64,000 bases of DNA, taken from positions 620,001 to 684,000 of the forward strand of contig BCKC01000004.1 of NCBI GenBank assembly GCA_001600455.1. The letters are read 5' to 3'. This DNA comes from Endocalyx cinctus (lineage: Eukaryota > Ascomycota > Sordariomycetes > Amphisphaeriales > Apiosporaceae). Below the pieces are notes generated by a model. The model saw only the letters and a program-made list of their open reading frames with translations, searched no databases and had not been told where the DNA came from. This document shows positions 21,977 to 33,317 of this stretch, piece by piece; the first letter of the stretch is position 1, and every line of letters begins with the position of its first letter. Made by a program: the position numbers and the translations under genes.

Positions 21977-23790
21977 ATGGAGACTCGACGTCTTCCGCAA
22001 GCTCTTTCATCGAGCTATGCGCCTCGATTGCGCACCTATAACAATTCTTTATTAACACCTGTTATTCATTCCGCAGCACCCACCGGCCCAGTCGCGCGAA
22101 CAACTAAAAGAGGTACTGCTATGATCAATTATGCCGAAGATGGTTACGATTACGATGACGACGACGAGGAGGATTCGAGAAGGCGCCCGACCGGATTACG
22201 CAGTCTACGACGAGAGGACAGTGCTTCGAGGATCGATCCGAGTGACAAGGTCGGTAAAGAGACGGATGAACCAGTAAAAGTACAAGGTATATCTAGAGAT
22301 TGGATGAGTAAGACCAAGACCGCCTCGGACTTACATGCCCAGGCGCAAGCGGCTATGCCTGTGACTCTTATCCCTATCCGCCTCGACGTCGATATTGCTC
22401 CCTTCATACCATTAGCACCTTATATCTTACCGCGCGGTGTTGCTCAGCCTCCGCCACACATGGATCCTACCTTGTTTAGATCCCAAGAAGTGACCGTACC
22501 GTATAAACTAAGAGACATATTTCTTTGGAACTTGCACGAAACCGTTATTACGACGGATCAGTTCGCCTTGACTTTGGTACAGGATCTCGACCTCCCCAAC
22601 CAAATGGCCATAGCCGCCGAGATAAGCAAGCAAATTCGAACGCAATTAGAAGAATACGCAGGTGTCGCGCTTCATCCACTCTTCCACTCTGAAAACCAAC
22701 CATCTGCGAATGGCGCTGCACAAGCAACCCAATCCGCCAATCGCGATACTCCCGCCACCCCCGGCACACCGCTCAACCCGCATGCTCGAGTCGCTGAAAC
22801 TCCGATGAAAAATGGCCTTGATACCCCGTCGAAAGTTGCTCCTTCGCAGCCTCCGCAGGTCACAGCTAGTGCAACCCCTGTACCGGTAGACTCGGAAGGA
22901 TTCGACCCGGATGATACCTATCGCTGTATTGTTACGTTAAATGTCAACCTAGGCTTACAAGTATTTACCGACAAATTCGAGTGGTCCCTTCTACACCCGC
23001 CCGGCACAGCAGAAGCTTTTGCGAAGGTGACATGTGCTGATCTCGGTCTTTCGGGCGAATGGGTACCCGCCCTTACACATGCTATTTACGAAGCAGTCTT
23101 ACGTCTGAAAAAGGAGGCGTGTGAATCAGGCGGGCTGGTAGTAGGCTGGGGCGCTATGGGTGCTGAGCTGCCAAACGATTCGGCGCACGGTGCCGATGCC
23201 GGTTGGAGATATGACCCCGAACACCTAGCTGATGAGTGGGAACCCAAGATCGACACGCTGACGAAAGAAGATATCGAAAAACGAGAGATCGATAGGGAAA
23301 GACAGATTCGTCGTCTTCGTCGTGAAACAGCAAGATTTAGCAGCAATACCGGCATGATAGGCGGCACACCTTTTGGTGGTAATTTCGGCCTGGGAGTAGA
23401 AGTGGAAGAAGAGCGAATGGGTCGCGGAGAAAGATCGAAAAAGAAGCGAAGATTCAGGAGTCTAAGTCCTGTTGGCCGTTCCGGTACGCCCGGAGGTCGA
23501 GGGACGCCGGATGCAGGATATGGAGGTGGTGGCGTTGGGTCTCTTACTGATCAAGAGAGATTGAACTGGCGCTGTGTACACTGTCGTATCTGGGGCACTA
23601 GCGTCTGGGCGGTGCGGGATGGTCCTTGGGGTCCTAGGGTGAGTCAGAAAACGCTACGAAGCTTCGAGCGCTCTTTTGCTAACTAATTATCTAGTCTCTT
23701 TGCGCCAACTGCGGTCGAGTGTACGAGCAGACGAAAAAGCTACCTCGGTGGACGAGAAACTTGCATATCAACGCGATGCGGCCGTTCTAG
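21977..23790 (+). CDS. sfh1: SNF5/SMARCB1-family chromatin remodelling subunit (SFH1 type)
   Basis: Two exons, 21977-23638 and 23695-23790 (585 aa). The N-terminus (SSYAPRLRTYNNSLLTPVI) and the RRPTGLRSLRRE block are typical of filamentous-fungal SFH1/SNF5 proteins. Two SNF5 repeats are visible: about residues 136-232 (VTLIPIRLDVDIAPFIPLAP, then LRDIFLWNLHETVITTDQFA) and about 312-385 (YRCIVTLNVNLGLQVFTDKF, then EWSLLHPPGTAEAFAKVTCA). A Pro/Thr/Ala-rich linker separates them. The C-terminus carries a GATA-like zinc finger, CVHC ... CANC, and the single intron falls inside the finger. Expected to be a core nuclear subunit of a SWI/SNF-class remodeller, more likely RSC than SWI/SNF because of the size and finger. 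Essential or near-essential in yeasts. Confidence 0.94.
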
Positions 23791-24414
23791 ACCATCTTTC
23801 TCCTTAGTTAGATGCTGGTTGGAATAAATAGAGGGCACACCGGACGCAATGGCACTATCGGAAGACCTGAGCTTTACAGCTTGGCCTACGAATATGTGAC
23901 GGGAGTATGTAGTATCATGTGACGGCGTTTTGTTTTTATGCTGAAATTCGGATTTGAGGTATATGGCGATGTGGGACAGCTTTTTTTTTTTTTTTTTTTC
24001 TTTCTGCGAATGGACTCGTCGTTGGCTAATCGTGATACCAATCCATCCGTGCCTTCATAAAAACGGCACAAAGTCGTGGGGAAAATCGGAGAGCGGAATG
24101 CGGACGAATTAATCCCAATATTCTTTTGTCAAAGGGTGATGCGTCATCGTTGCCTACTTCTTCGTAGGGCTTCTTAATTATCGTCTCTTTTCACCTTCGT
24201 TGTATTTATGTATAGTAGATAATGTTGTCTCTCAGGAGTTTGACGAGGTGGTGGTATAATAGACACTTGACTGAATTTGTGGTGAAAATTAAGGATTCTC
24301 GCGTCGTGACACATCTTTTCTGAATAATACTACGGGAACTTAGGACATGATTAAGAAAAAACAAACTTGCCAGCTCTATCATAGTAAACTTTGTTATTGT
24401 ATTCTTTGTCGTAA
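23791..24414. other. Convergent 3' flanks, T21 tract
   Basis: Contains a T21 run near 23980-24000 and otherwise AT-rich DNA between two convergent genes. No gene seen. Confidence 0.55.
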
Positions 24415-25197
24415 TTAGTAAATGCGCGGAATAAATCTGGATGGCACATCCTTCTTGAACTGCGACCACTGCTCCCCGTACTTCTTGGTGCAATATTCGT
24501 CCAACACACCTACAGCCCGATGACTGAGGTCGTACCCTTGGAACATCAGTACCACCGCGCCGGCGACCCAACCTCCGCCCACCATGGTGTAACCTCCCCG
24601 CCAGAGGGTATACCCGAAATAGTTGATATGTCGCGCCCAAGACCATAACCCAACCTTACACACTTTCCCTTTATTCTCGGGCTTGGCCTTGAACTGCCGT
24701 CTCTGATATTCCGAAAGGGTTTCCAAAGTCATTCCTACGACGTATAGAATCGAGCCGACAACCGTAGGCGCAGTGATGACGTTTTCCGAAGCAGACAAAG
24801 ATGTCGCACTACTACTACTAGTGGTAGTCGAAGCCGAGAGATATAAAAGCGCGTTCGCGCAATTGACTAACGTGTTCCAAACGCCGACGGCCACGGCTGC
24901 GCCGGGAGGGAAAGATTCGTAGGAAAGAAACATCTGCCAGTATATCTGTTTGAGGGTCGAGCCCGTCGCCATCGCGAGCAGGACGCGGCCCCCGACGTCG
25001 AGACCGGCCGACGCCGACGAAGGACCGATGTGACGCACTCCGAGACGGGATAGGAGACGGAGTCCTAGACCGGAAGAAGGGCTACGGCTCAGAAGAAAAT
25101 ACTGCAGGGGGAGGTCTAGTAAGCGTAGGGCGGCGAAGGTGCCCGTTCCTGCGGCCGTGGGCGCCCGTTCGCCGCGGCGGATGAGGTCATATGGCAT
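24415..25197 (-). CDS. DUF1295 / steroid 5-alpha-reductase-like membrane protein
   Basis: Single exon, 260 aa. Several hydrophobic helices are seen (around residues 65-85, 100-125, 140-160 and 215-235). The C-terminal half has the motif set of the DUF1295/ICMT-like group: GLWSWARHINYFGYTLWRGG (the W-x-R-H-x-N-Y-F-G box), then LSHRAVGVLDEYCTKKYG and SRFIPRIY at the end. This box matches the NADPH-binding C-domain of 3-oxo-5-alpha-steroid 4-dehydrogenases and related lipid reductases. Likely an ER or mitochondrial membrane oxidoreductase acting on a lipid; the substrate is not predictable. A Thr/Ser run in the middle (STTTSSSSATSLS) is a loop. Confidence 0.87.
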   Translation of the reverse strand: MPYDLIRRGERAPTAAGTGTFAALRLLDLPLQYFLLSRSPSSGLGLRLLSRLGVRHIGPSSASAGLDVGGRVLLAMATGSTLKQIYWQMFLSYESFPPGAAVAVGVWNTLVNCANALLYLSASTTTSSSSATSLSASENVITAPTVVGSILYVVGMTLETLSEYQRRQFKAKPENKGKVCKVGLWSWARHINYFGYTLWRGGYTMVGGGWVAGAVVLMFQGYDLSHRAVGVLDEYCTKKYGEQWSQFKKDVPSRFIPRIY

Positions 25198-26073
25198 TTT
25201 TGTTTGAAATTCTCTTTGGATTTATGAATGTACGATGAACTGTACATATGTAAGATATAGAGGAGGAGGAAAAACATGGCATGATTTGGTGGTTAATTTG
25301 TGATTCTTCATTGAAGCTTCGGTCCCGGAGCTTATGTGGGGATCTACGTGTGTGACGTGATGTCGGTGCTCGGATCCATCTCAGAAGAATACATAAAATA
25401 TGAACTACCAACCTATTTTATACTTAAATGATCGTCTTTCCTACTACGATAACTAGGTATAGTATTCTTCTAGTATGAATACGGTATACTTCATGCTATT
25501 GAAATAAGTTTAATTTCTGATTCTCTAAAGCTTCTACTGTCCTACGTACCGTTGAGAATGTGATATAATCCCTGACGAATTTACCGGCCTATCGTTAATA
25601 CCGAGATGCCAATAGCCATGGAGATCTTTTATGTCCTTTTTTTTTCTCCCTCCCTTAAGCCGTTATCCATTATTATACGGTCACGGGATTATACAAGCTA
25701 ATTAATGCGATATCCGTGCTGATTGCTTCATACTTCGATTTATATATTGTATACATAGTACTAACTATTCCGACTTGGCAATTGTGGCGGAGAGACTCGA
25801 ATCACCGAAAGGTAAGGAATATATGGATATTGACATCGGTCTGTCGATCTAGCGCCATACGCCCCTTGTTTGCTTACATTGTATATTTAATTGCTTTCAA
25901 AACACACGTAACACCGCAAGTTCTTCACCCCAGCTTCTTCTTCTTCTTCTTCTTCTTCTTCCTTTTTAAACCGTAAGAGGGGAACAGAGAAGATAAGTCC
26001 AGAAGATTGAATGACACTGCACTAAAAGTTTCAATCCTTTCCTACAATTTGATCTCAATTTCAGATAACCAAA
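25198..26073. other. Divergent promoter region, DUF1295 / DUF2855 genes
   Basis: Shared upstream region of two divergent genes. A CTT microsatellite at 25934-25961 lies about 110 bp before the DUF2855 start and could serve as the pyrimidine-rich initiator region. No gene seen. Confidence 0.5.
25934..25961 (+). repeat. (CTT)n microsatellite
   Basis: About nine CTT units on the plus strand just upstream of the DUF2855 gene, a pyrimidine-rich position typical of fungal transcription starts. Confidence 0.9.
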
Positions 26074-27333
26074 ATGGATGATATCCCCGTGATACAGATC
26101 CTCGACAAGAAGGATTACTTCAAGCAAGCGCTTGTTCCCTTGCCCGACGCCTTACCTCTCCCTCCTCTAGAGCCATCCTCTCTCCGGATTAAGACGGAAA
26201 TCTTCAGCTTGACATCCAACAACTTTACCTACGCCAGGCTTGGTAACCTCGTAAAGTGGTGGGACTTCCACCCCCTCCCACCCTCGACCCCATCGTCGTA
26301 CAATGACAGCTCCGTATACGGTCGCATAAACTGCTGGGGTTACGCAAAAGTACTAGAATCGACCTTTTCCGGCGTTTCCGCAGGCAGTTATTTGTTCGGA
26401 TACCTACCCATAGGCACCTTACCGCTGGACTTGCAAGTGGAGGCCGGAAACGTTCCCGGTCAGGTCATGTGCACGAGCGAGTACCGGCAGCACATCATGC
26501 CCGTCTACAATCGGTACGAGGTGCACGGTCCCGGGTCGGAAGTAGCGAGCGGCGAAGTCGAAAAGCCAGCCTTCGATTCTCTAGTCGCTATCATGCACCA
26601 CACCGCCTACCTCATGGCCGAGCATGTCTGGTGTCCCGACCCGAGGCAAACCGTCTACCCCGGCGTGAATCCGACAGGCGAGCCCTCGTGGACCCCAGAA
26701 CAGGCGGACCTCACCGGCGCTACCGTCGTGGTCCTCGCTCCCGGATCCAAAGTCGGTCTCGCATTCGCGCGCCTCCTTCGAGACGACAAGCGCACGACCG
26801 CGAAGCCGGCGAAAGTCGTCGGGGTCTCGAGCTCCGCGTCGGTGGATTTCGTGAAGGGCGCGGGGCTCTACGACGAGGTGGCACTTACGACGGCGGAGGA
26901 CCCGGTCTCCATCCTTCCGTCCTTTGGCGGGACGACGTCCAAAAGAGTCGTCGTTTTCGACTTCGGAGGTCGCGCCGGCGCGGGCGGCAAGTGGGCAAAA
27001 GCTTTGAAGGCCAAGGTTGACGACGTGCAGCTCGTGCTCGTCGGGTTCGAGCTAGTGGACCCGAGTGAGAATGCTGGACCGCCACCACCGGGCGATACGG
27101 CGATACCGATTGTGCAGATCAATATGGATGATATGCGTAGGAGGACGATGAGTAAGATTGGAGAGAGAGAATATTTCGAGGCGCAGGATAGGTCTTGGGA
27201 GGGGATGAGGAAAGAAGGATTTAAGGGGTTCAAAGTTAAGATAGGTCACGGGATGCAGGCCGCCATTGATGGTTGGGAGGCTTTAGCGAAGGGGACGGTG
27301 GGACCTTCCGAGGGATTGGTGTTTAAAGTGTAG
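26074..27333 (+). CDS. DUF2855 family protein (MDR-like fold)
   Basis: Single exon, 419 aa, full-length for the family. Family hallmarks are LRIKTEIFSLTSNNFTYARL near the N-terminus, GRINCWGYAKVLES, the LFGYLPIG segment and a Rossmann-like region with TGATVVVLAPGSKVGLAFA. Together these suggest a zinc-free medium-chain dehydrogenase/quinone-reductase relative, although the classical GxGxxG of that fold is not intact. Such proteins are widespread in fungi and bacteria and uncharacterised biochemically as far as I know. The gene is GC-rich compared with its flanks. It is divergent from the DUF1295 gene, so co-expression is possible but not shown. Confidence 0.9.
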   Translation: MDDIPVIQILDKKDYFKQALVPLPDALPLPPLEPSSLRIKTEIFSLTSNNFTYARLGNLVKWWDFHPLPPSTPSSYNDSSVYGRINCWGYAKVLESTFSGVSAGSYLFGYLPIGTLPLDLQVEAGNVPGQVMCTSEYRQHIMPVYNRYEVHGPGSEVASGEVEKPAFDSLVAIMHHTAYLMAEHVWCPDPRQTVYPGVNPTGEPSWTPEQADLTGATVVVLAPGSKVGLAFARLLRDDKRTTAKPAKVVGVSSSASVDFVKGAGLYDEVALTTAEDPVSILPSFGGTTSKRVVVFDFGGRAGAGGKWAKALKAKVDDVQLVLVGFELVDPSENAGPPPPGDTAIPIVQINMDDMRRRTMSKIGEREYFEAQDRSWEGMRKEGFKGFKVKIGHGMQAAIDGWEALAKGTVGPSEGLVFKV

Positions 27334-28007
27334 CTAGGAAGATATCATCACTCGGATGCATGAATGTATTCCATATAGCTTTCATTTCAATGAGAACTAG
27401 CATTCACTTCGTTCGATAGTACTCTTAAGAAATATACATGGCGTGAGGAGCACGACGTCACAGGGCGGGGTGTGCAGGAAGCCGGGAATACAATATTACT
27501 CTAGACCTTCATATTTGGAGCAATGAAGCGGCCACCGGCAAATTTGGAATTCGGTCTGCTCTGGGCATGTCGGCATTTTTACAAGGAGCCATAAAAACAC
27601 AATTACGTTTTTCACGGAGTGTGAGAAAGAAAAGCTGCATTAGCATTCGACTTTATTGTAACATACACAGTACGAGGTCATCTAATATTATATGTATATC
27701 CATGGATGTGAGGGGTTCATACTCTATGAACTTATAGTAGCATTAGCCAAGATGCAGCTACCCAAACCGGATTGCCATCGCCATGTCGGTGTATAATAGA
27801 GCCTCTTAACTGTTTGATTGCTAAGCGTAACCAGCCTCCCCTTTAAGTTACGGTACCAGACTGCCATTTCTCAACAAAATATCCAAGTTAGCGAACTTGC
27901 AAAGTTATAGAAATATATTTAAGTTTGATTATTTCCATTGATGATGCGTCGTGATTGTTAAATATTAGTAATTTTTCAAACCATCCTATACACATCATCT
28001 AAGCAAT
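27334..28007. other. Intergenic between DUF2855 and amidohydrolase genes
   Basis: AT-rich; holds the 3' flank of one gene and the promoter of the next. No coding signal. Confidence 0.55.
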
Positions 28008-29851
28008 ATGAAAACCAAAATCTTAACATCATTCTTGTTCGTCTTTTTCTTCGGAATTATCGTGAACTGCTCTAGCTCTAAACTCCTAACGGGTGGAACC
28101 ATCGTTGGATTCGACAAGAGCTCCGGGCTCCTCGACGTTATACGTAATGGATCATTACTCCTCGACAACGGCCGTATAATAAATATATTTAACGCATCAT
28201 TTCCTAGCAATAATATTACCACAAATACCGAAATTGAGATAGTGGACTGTACTAACAAGATAATCACGCCTGGTTTTATCGATACGCATCGCCATGGATG
28301 GCAGACTGTGTACAAAACCCTCGGCTCTAATACCACACTGGCTGAATACGCAAGACGATACGGTGCCGGAGTTGCACTAGATTTATTCGATCCAGACGAT
28401 ATTTACATTAGTCAGATTACCGGAATCTACGAAGCGCTGGCTGCTGGTGTGACGACCATCCTTGACCATGCACACCATGTGAGTGTTTAGAGAAAAGTAC
28501 CCAAGCACCTATCTATGTTGCATATTATATGAGCCTTCTTCAGATTCAGATTAATATACGTATTAAATTTTCTAAGAATTCAAGATCTTGTTCACTAACC
28601 TAGTTACAATGTCTTCAACCACCTATTAGACTTGGACTCGCGAACATGCCAGTGCGGGCTGGAAAGCATCAGTTGACAGCGGAGCTAGGATATTCTATGC
28701 GTATGCTTTTCAAAATACCTCGACCGATTTTCAGATTCAAGAACAGATGGATCACTGGCGTGATTTAGCGTCAACTTCGGGCGAAGGCTCGACAATAGCA
28801 ACCCTAGGGATCGCATATGATGATTACACGGACAGCCCCGAGTCTATTACTAGTTCAGTAGTTGATTTCATGAAGTGCGTAACCATTTATCACAACAGTT
28901 CGTTCGTTTTCAAACTCCGCTCATTTACAATTATAAAAGGGAGAATAAGCCAGCTGTTATCACAACCCACCACGTGGAAGGACCTTGGCTATGTAAGTCA
29001 TAACTTGATAACATTTACTAATTAATAGCGTTCCGACAAGAATATGAATAAACTAATCAATATTAGTCGGTAACTCCCCCGAGGATTTGAACCACGCCGG
29101 AATATTGAACACTGATATACCCATCGTTCTATCGCACGCGGCATTTCTCACCGCGAGAGGTGCTCAGCTCCTAAGACAGACAAATAAGCACATATCCATC
29201 ACAGCCGAGTCGGAGATGCACTACGGTCACCTGCACGATGCTAGTCACCTAATTCTCGATCAGGCCTCCCTAGGTGTCGACACGCACTTCACCTATTCGA
29301 CTGATATCTTGACACAGGCTCGTATATGGTTGCAGACAGCCCGGGCGCGACTGTACGCTCCAACGGTGATCGGGCGGTGGGAAATTCCCGACAAGAACCC
29401 GATGTCCGTTAACCAGGCCTTCCTTCTCGCTACCAGGCAAGGTGGTCTGGCTTTGGGCAGAGGTGAGGATCTTGGAATCGTGGCGCCCGGAGCGAAGGCC
29501 GACCTCGTGGTGTGGGATGGCGTCTCACCTGCTATGCTGGGTTGGAACGATCCAGTCGCGGCCGTGATACTGCATGCCAGCGTTGGAGATATAGATCACG
29601 TCATAGTAGAGGGTGATTTTGTAAAGCGAGATAAGAAGCTTGTTGTAGAAGGGTACGAGGGAGTAAAGAGTAGGTTCTTGGAGGCGGCTGCGAGGATTCA
29701 GGCTAAGCTGAAGGAGACACCGTTACCGGAGGCGGTCGGTAACTTCGCGACAGGATCCCCTTTCGGACCGGTTCAAGAAGCTGACGTGGTTCGAGGCAAC
29801 GGCACTGGATATGGACCAATTTATGCTCGAGGATCTGTCGATAAGAGATAG
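28008..29851 (+). CDS. Secreted amidohydrolase (cytosine/adenosine-deaminase-like)
   Basis: Four exons: 28008-28478, 28630-28874, 28940-28992 and 29067-29851 (517 aa). Exon 3 is only 53 nt. The first 20 residues form a hydrophobic signal peptide. The enzyme belongs to the metal-dependent amidohydrolase superfamily (ATZ/TRZ/guanine-deaminase group). It has ITPGFIDTHRHGW with metal ligands H94 and H96, then DHAHH, THHVEGPW, LSHAAFLT and LGVDTHFTYS, which supply the further His and Asp ligands. The C-terminus returns to the small beta domain (ALGRGEDLGIVAPGAKADLV). It probably hydrolyses a cyclic or aryl amine/amide outside the cell or in the secretory route. Two consecutive TTG/Asn-rich stretches in the beta domain carry N-glycosylation sequons. 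Substrate unknown. Confidence 0.88.
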
Positions 29852-30402
29852 GACAGGTACCCGCTGAGATATCATCTAATTCATCACCTCTCTGGATTTG
29901 CGTCTCAAAAATAACGGTGGAAATGGTAAATTTTATGGCTAGCTCTAGTAATTCAATTTTCTGGCCCAGAATTCAGCTTAAGGTTAATTATTCCAGAAGT
30001 AAGGCCGAGAATGAAAGTTTATTGCCGTATTAATATCTGTTATATTACAGTACTGAAATTGTAAAGTGAAGAGATGAGTGTGAGCTCGTTAGAGCTTGCT
30101 AAGTGGGAAATAGTGATGAAATTGGGCACGCCCCCCAAAGGAGTGGTTCAGTGGGAAGGAGAGCCTTCGACTCTCCTTACTATATAGACTTTAGGAATTT
30201 ACTAGGTGCCTGGGACACCTAAAGAGCCCCACCTACTTCGTGGCTACGGTGGAATAGATGTATTTTATGTAGTCCCGTATTACGATACCTTGTATACAAA
30301 TAACGTCAACCCAAGGAGAACTACAAATATATTTGATCAAATTGTACTCGTCGCCTTTAAATATATATTCCATTATTTTTCTTTTTAAGAGTATACTCTA
30401 AA
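29852..30402. other. Intergenic with two hairpins before the F-box-like gene
   Basis: AT-rich except for a short GC-richer island at about 30125-30260 that contains two perfect short hairpins (30156-30178 and 30203-30221). No coding signal. Confidence 0.5.
30156..30178. repeat. 8-bp perfect inverted repeat
   Basis: AAGGAGAG pairs with CTCTCCTT across a 7-base loop. It lies about 225 bp upstream of the F-box-like start codon. A second stem, TAGGTG/CACCTA with a 7-base loop, follows at 30203-30221. Confidence 0.7.
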
Positions 30403-31467
30403 ATGTCTCACGCTACCATCACTCGGAACTTTATCCAGCAGGATGCCTGTCCTTTATTCACACTTCTCCCTGGAGAGATACGAAACAGAATTTATTACTG
30501 GTGCACGATGAACCAAGTCGAAAAGATACACTTCCATACTTTATTCGCACACCGTTTACCCTGGGAATTATGGAATAAATGTACTGAGATACCGGATCTC
30601 ATGTTAACCTGTAAACTAATCTGTCGAGAAAGCGCGTCTTATTTCGAGAATAACCTATACATCTCCGAGACATCCACCGGTTGGCTATTTGCCTCCTGCG
30701 CCCCAAAACATCCCCGAAAGATGCGCTTCGTTTCGATCGAGTCCATGGCAGAGCCTGTTTTAAGCCCCAGGCGTAGGCTGCACCGAGAAATCCTATTCAA
30801 TGCCATTCCTTCCTTTGCTAGCTGCGAGTCTCTGACGGTACTCTTTACCGAACCCGTCGTCACGGGGTGCAAGTTACGGCTCATCACCGAAGCCGCCGAT
30901 ATTACGCCGTACAGATGCGCGTTATTCACAGCGGAGGAAATCTGGAAACTCGTTCAATCAATGCCCAAGCTTCGTATCTTGTACCTGCGAGGGTTTTACT
31001 GGATCCGAATGCCGGAAGCTCTCGAGGAAACATTTCGGCGCCACGCGGAGAACACCGGGCAGGATTTTTATCGCACTTTCCGGCTTCGCATGAACAAAAA
31101 CGCGCCGATCGAAGACCGCCTTGACGGCCTGTACGTGATCTGGGAGCCGTTCTTGCAAGTCTATACGTACTTTGAAAAAGTACTTCAAGCCCTAGGTTTG
31201 ACGATGGAACAAGCACACAATGGCTGGGATTCACCGAGAGGCGGTGAGTATAGTGTCTTGGACGTTCCCAAACCGAGCCCCGAGACGATGCAGAAGTTGA
31301 GGGCCGGGTTTTTCAAGCTACCGCTTGCCTATCGGAGAATGCTCAGACTAATCTTCTTTTGGTGTACACAAAGAGACCAAGGAGGCGTAAGCGGCGACAA
31401 TGATCACATTGTTGACCCCGTTGAGCAAGCTTGGATATATACTCACCACTGGATTAATCATCTTTGA
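30403..31467 (+). CDS. Fungal F-box-like (2EXR/DUF7730-type) protein
   Basis: Single exon, 354 aa. Near the N-terminus it has the motif FTLLPGEIRNRIYYW, which matches the LPxEIRNxIY signature of the large fungal F-box-like group, followed by MLTCKLICRESASYFENNLY. The rest is a helical region without a known domain, with a second recognisable stretch SMPKLRILYLRGFYWIRMP. Such proteins are very numerous in Pezizomycotina and mostly uncharacterised; some act as substrate receptors. No trans-membrane segment or signal peptide. Function unknown. Confidence 0.82.
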   Translation: MSHATITRNFIQQDACPLFTLLPGEIRNRIYYWCTMNQVEKIHFHTLFAHRLPWELWNKCTEIPDLMLTCKLICRESASYFENNLYISETSTGWLFASCAPKHPRKMRFVSIESMAEPVLSPRRRLHREILFNAIPSFASCESLTVLFTEPVVTGCKLRLITEAADITPYRCALFTAEEIWKLVQSMPKLRILYLRGFYWIRMPEALEETFRRHAENTGQDFYRTFRLRMNKNAPIEDRLDGLYVIWEPFLQVYTYFEKVLQALGLTMEQAHNGWDSPRGGEYSVLDVPKPSPETMQKLRAGFFKLPLAYRRMLRLIFFWCTQRDQGGVSGDNDHIVDPVEQAWIYTHHWINHL

Positions 31468-32425
31468 TTAATCGTCGTTGAATTACGCCGAAAATTCATA
31501 GAATTTTTGGTGTTGGACAATAACATTATAAATTATATAAGCTGTATGGATCACAAAGAGCTTTCGTTGCGAATGTAATATAATACCAAGCGAGACTTAG
31601 GATGAAAAAAGGGGTTAGTTACCACTTATATTCCAGTTAAGCAGATGAGCGGAAACCCGATTGACTATTAGTCGTAAATAGCGATAAATAACGTACAACC
31701 ATGCAAGAAAAGCGTACAATGATGATAATTAACACAATAGATATTGGAATCATTACGCCCATGGCATAAATAGACAGTATTACTGTAGATGTGAGCAATC
31801 GTGATCCACTATGTAACTACTTTTAGGCTCCGGTAACAAAATAATGATACGAAAGATCTGAAAATATTTTATATAATTAAATAAGACTTGAATACACATT
31901 ATTTATAAGCTGAAATAAGTTATCTCGAGCAGACAGAGTGACCGGAAGCCAATGACAGCGTTTGAAGCCAGCGAAGTTAGGAAATAAGATGACGAATCAG
32001 AAACAACGATTAAGGGGTAGAAGGAATATTAAGGGGCCAGCAAGGTCGCCAGCCCGCCAGCTTGAAATAAATATACGGACTTGAGTACCATCTATATTAA
32101 CAACTAGAACAAGCCATAGTTATCTTGCATGCTAATAATAGATTTGTCTATTTACACCGTACGATACACAAAGCAGTCAGTTCGCTTGCGCCTTGGCTTG
32201 TAAATCATGTAATGTAATTACATACTTTATTCTTTATTTTTCTAATACGTTAAATGTCCTCCTAACTTAAATCTTAAAGCCTCCCTTAAATACAACAAAA
32301 GGGGAAATGTACAATATTTACATGGAAATCGAGTACCACTTCCTCGAGTCCGAAAACTTTTTTAAGAATTTTGTCTCTTTTAGACTGGGATGGTATTTCT
32401 ATTTTGAAAATTTTATTTCCCTTCC
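31468..32425. other. AT-rich convergent intergenic
   Basis: No open frame of interest. A compositional blip with repeated GCCAGC at about 32037-32060 has no evident meaning. Confidence 0.55.
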
Positions 32426-33317
32426 TTAGTTGGGCTGGTCAGAGCCGTCAGGGATGGGAAGGGGATTGGGCGTAGCAGTGGGCTGGTAGCCGTTGACGAG
32501 GTCGACGGTGCGGTGACCCCTGGAGTCGAAGCCCTCGACGAACTCGTCTCCGAAGCCCTCGATACTGGTGCCGTAAGCGACGTCGGGCTTGGTGGCGGCC
32601 AGCCAGGTGAAGGTCGAGTTGGTACCCTGGATGACGTCGTCGTCGGGGAACTCGACCAGGATGGAGTTGTACATCTCCTCCGGAATCGCCGGGTTTCGGG
32701 TGCCCGGGAAGTCGAAGGCGATCGAGTTGAGGATCCACTGCACCTGCACGTTCTTCCAGTAGTGGATGTTGTGCGTCGCGTGCAGCGCGATACCGTCGAA
32801 CAGGTCGTTGAATCGCTCCGGAGGCCAATCCGCGAGGTTGGTGCCGGGGTGCTCCTTCACGAAGCGAATGGCGCCGAGAGCACCGTCGATCTCAAATCGC
32901 TTGTCACTATAAAATGACTAGTTAATAAATAAAATTTCTTTCGAGTAGGATTCTGATCAAAAGGGAAAGAGACACGTACGGTGAGACCCATTCGGAGTTA
33001 TCTGATCGATCCCAGCCCATGTCGTGTAGGATGGTACCTACGGCGTGGAGATCCTTATCGACGACCGCCTTGGCCGTCTCGTTGGCGTTGTAAGCAGCCA
33101 CTCCGAAGAGCCAGGTGCGCATCACGTGCTTGTAGAGGTAAGGGTGAAACAAGTTCTCGACCAAGTCACGGGCATCGCGAATGAGCTGCGTGTCCGGGAC
33201 CTCGACACCGGCGAGGATCGTCGTCGGGATGGTGGTAGGGCAAGTGGTGCGCTTAGCCGGGCTGCCGGAGACAGCGGCGACAAGGCCGAGAGCGGATGCG
33301 ATAGCGGCGGTCTTCAT
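32426..33317 (-). CDS. Secreted HD-domain protein (cyanamide hydratase-like)
   Basis: Two exons, 32980-33317 and 32426-32906 (272 aa). The frame stays open 55 codons upstream, but the ATG at 33317 is preferred. It gives a signal peptide (MKTAAIASALGLVAAVSGSP with a following KR), and a minus-strand TATAAA at 33436-33441 sits about 120 bp upstream. The HD metal ligands are seen as KHVMRTWLFG (His), ILHDMGWD (HD pair), and ALHATHNIHYW downstream. Arrangement and length match HD-type hydratases/hydrolases of the cyanamide hydratase (Ddi2/Ddi3) group. A secretion signal is unusual for those cytosolic enzymes. The reaction cannot be stated from the sequence. Confidence 0.87.

Noticed and set aside
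24206..24646. 146-codon minus-strand frame overlapping the DUF1295 gene
   Set aside because: Shifted relative to the true frame and free of motifs.
32035..32065. Clustered GCCAGC words as a short repeat array
   Set aside because: Only three irregularly spaced copies; no CRISPR-like or tandem regularity.
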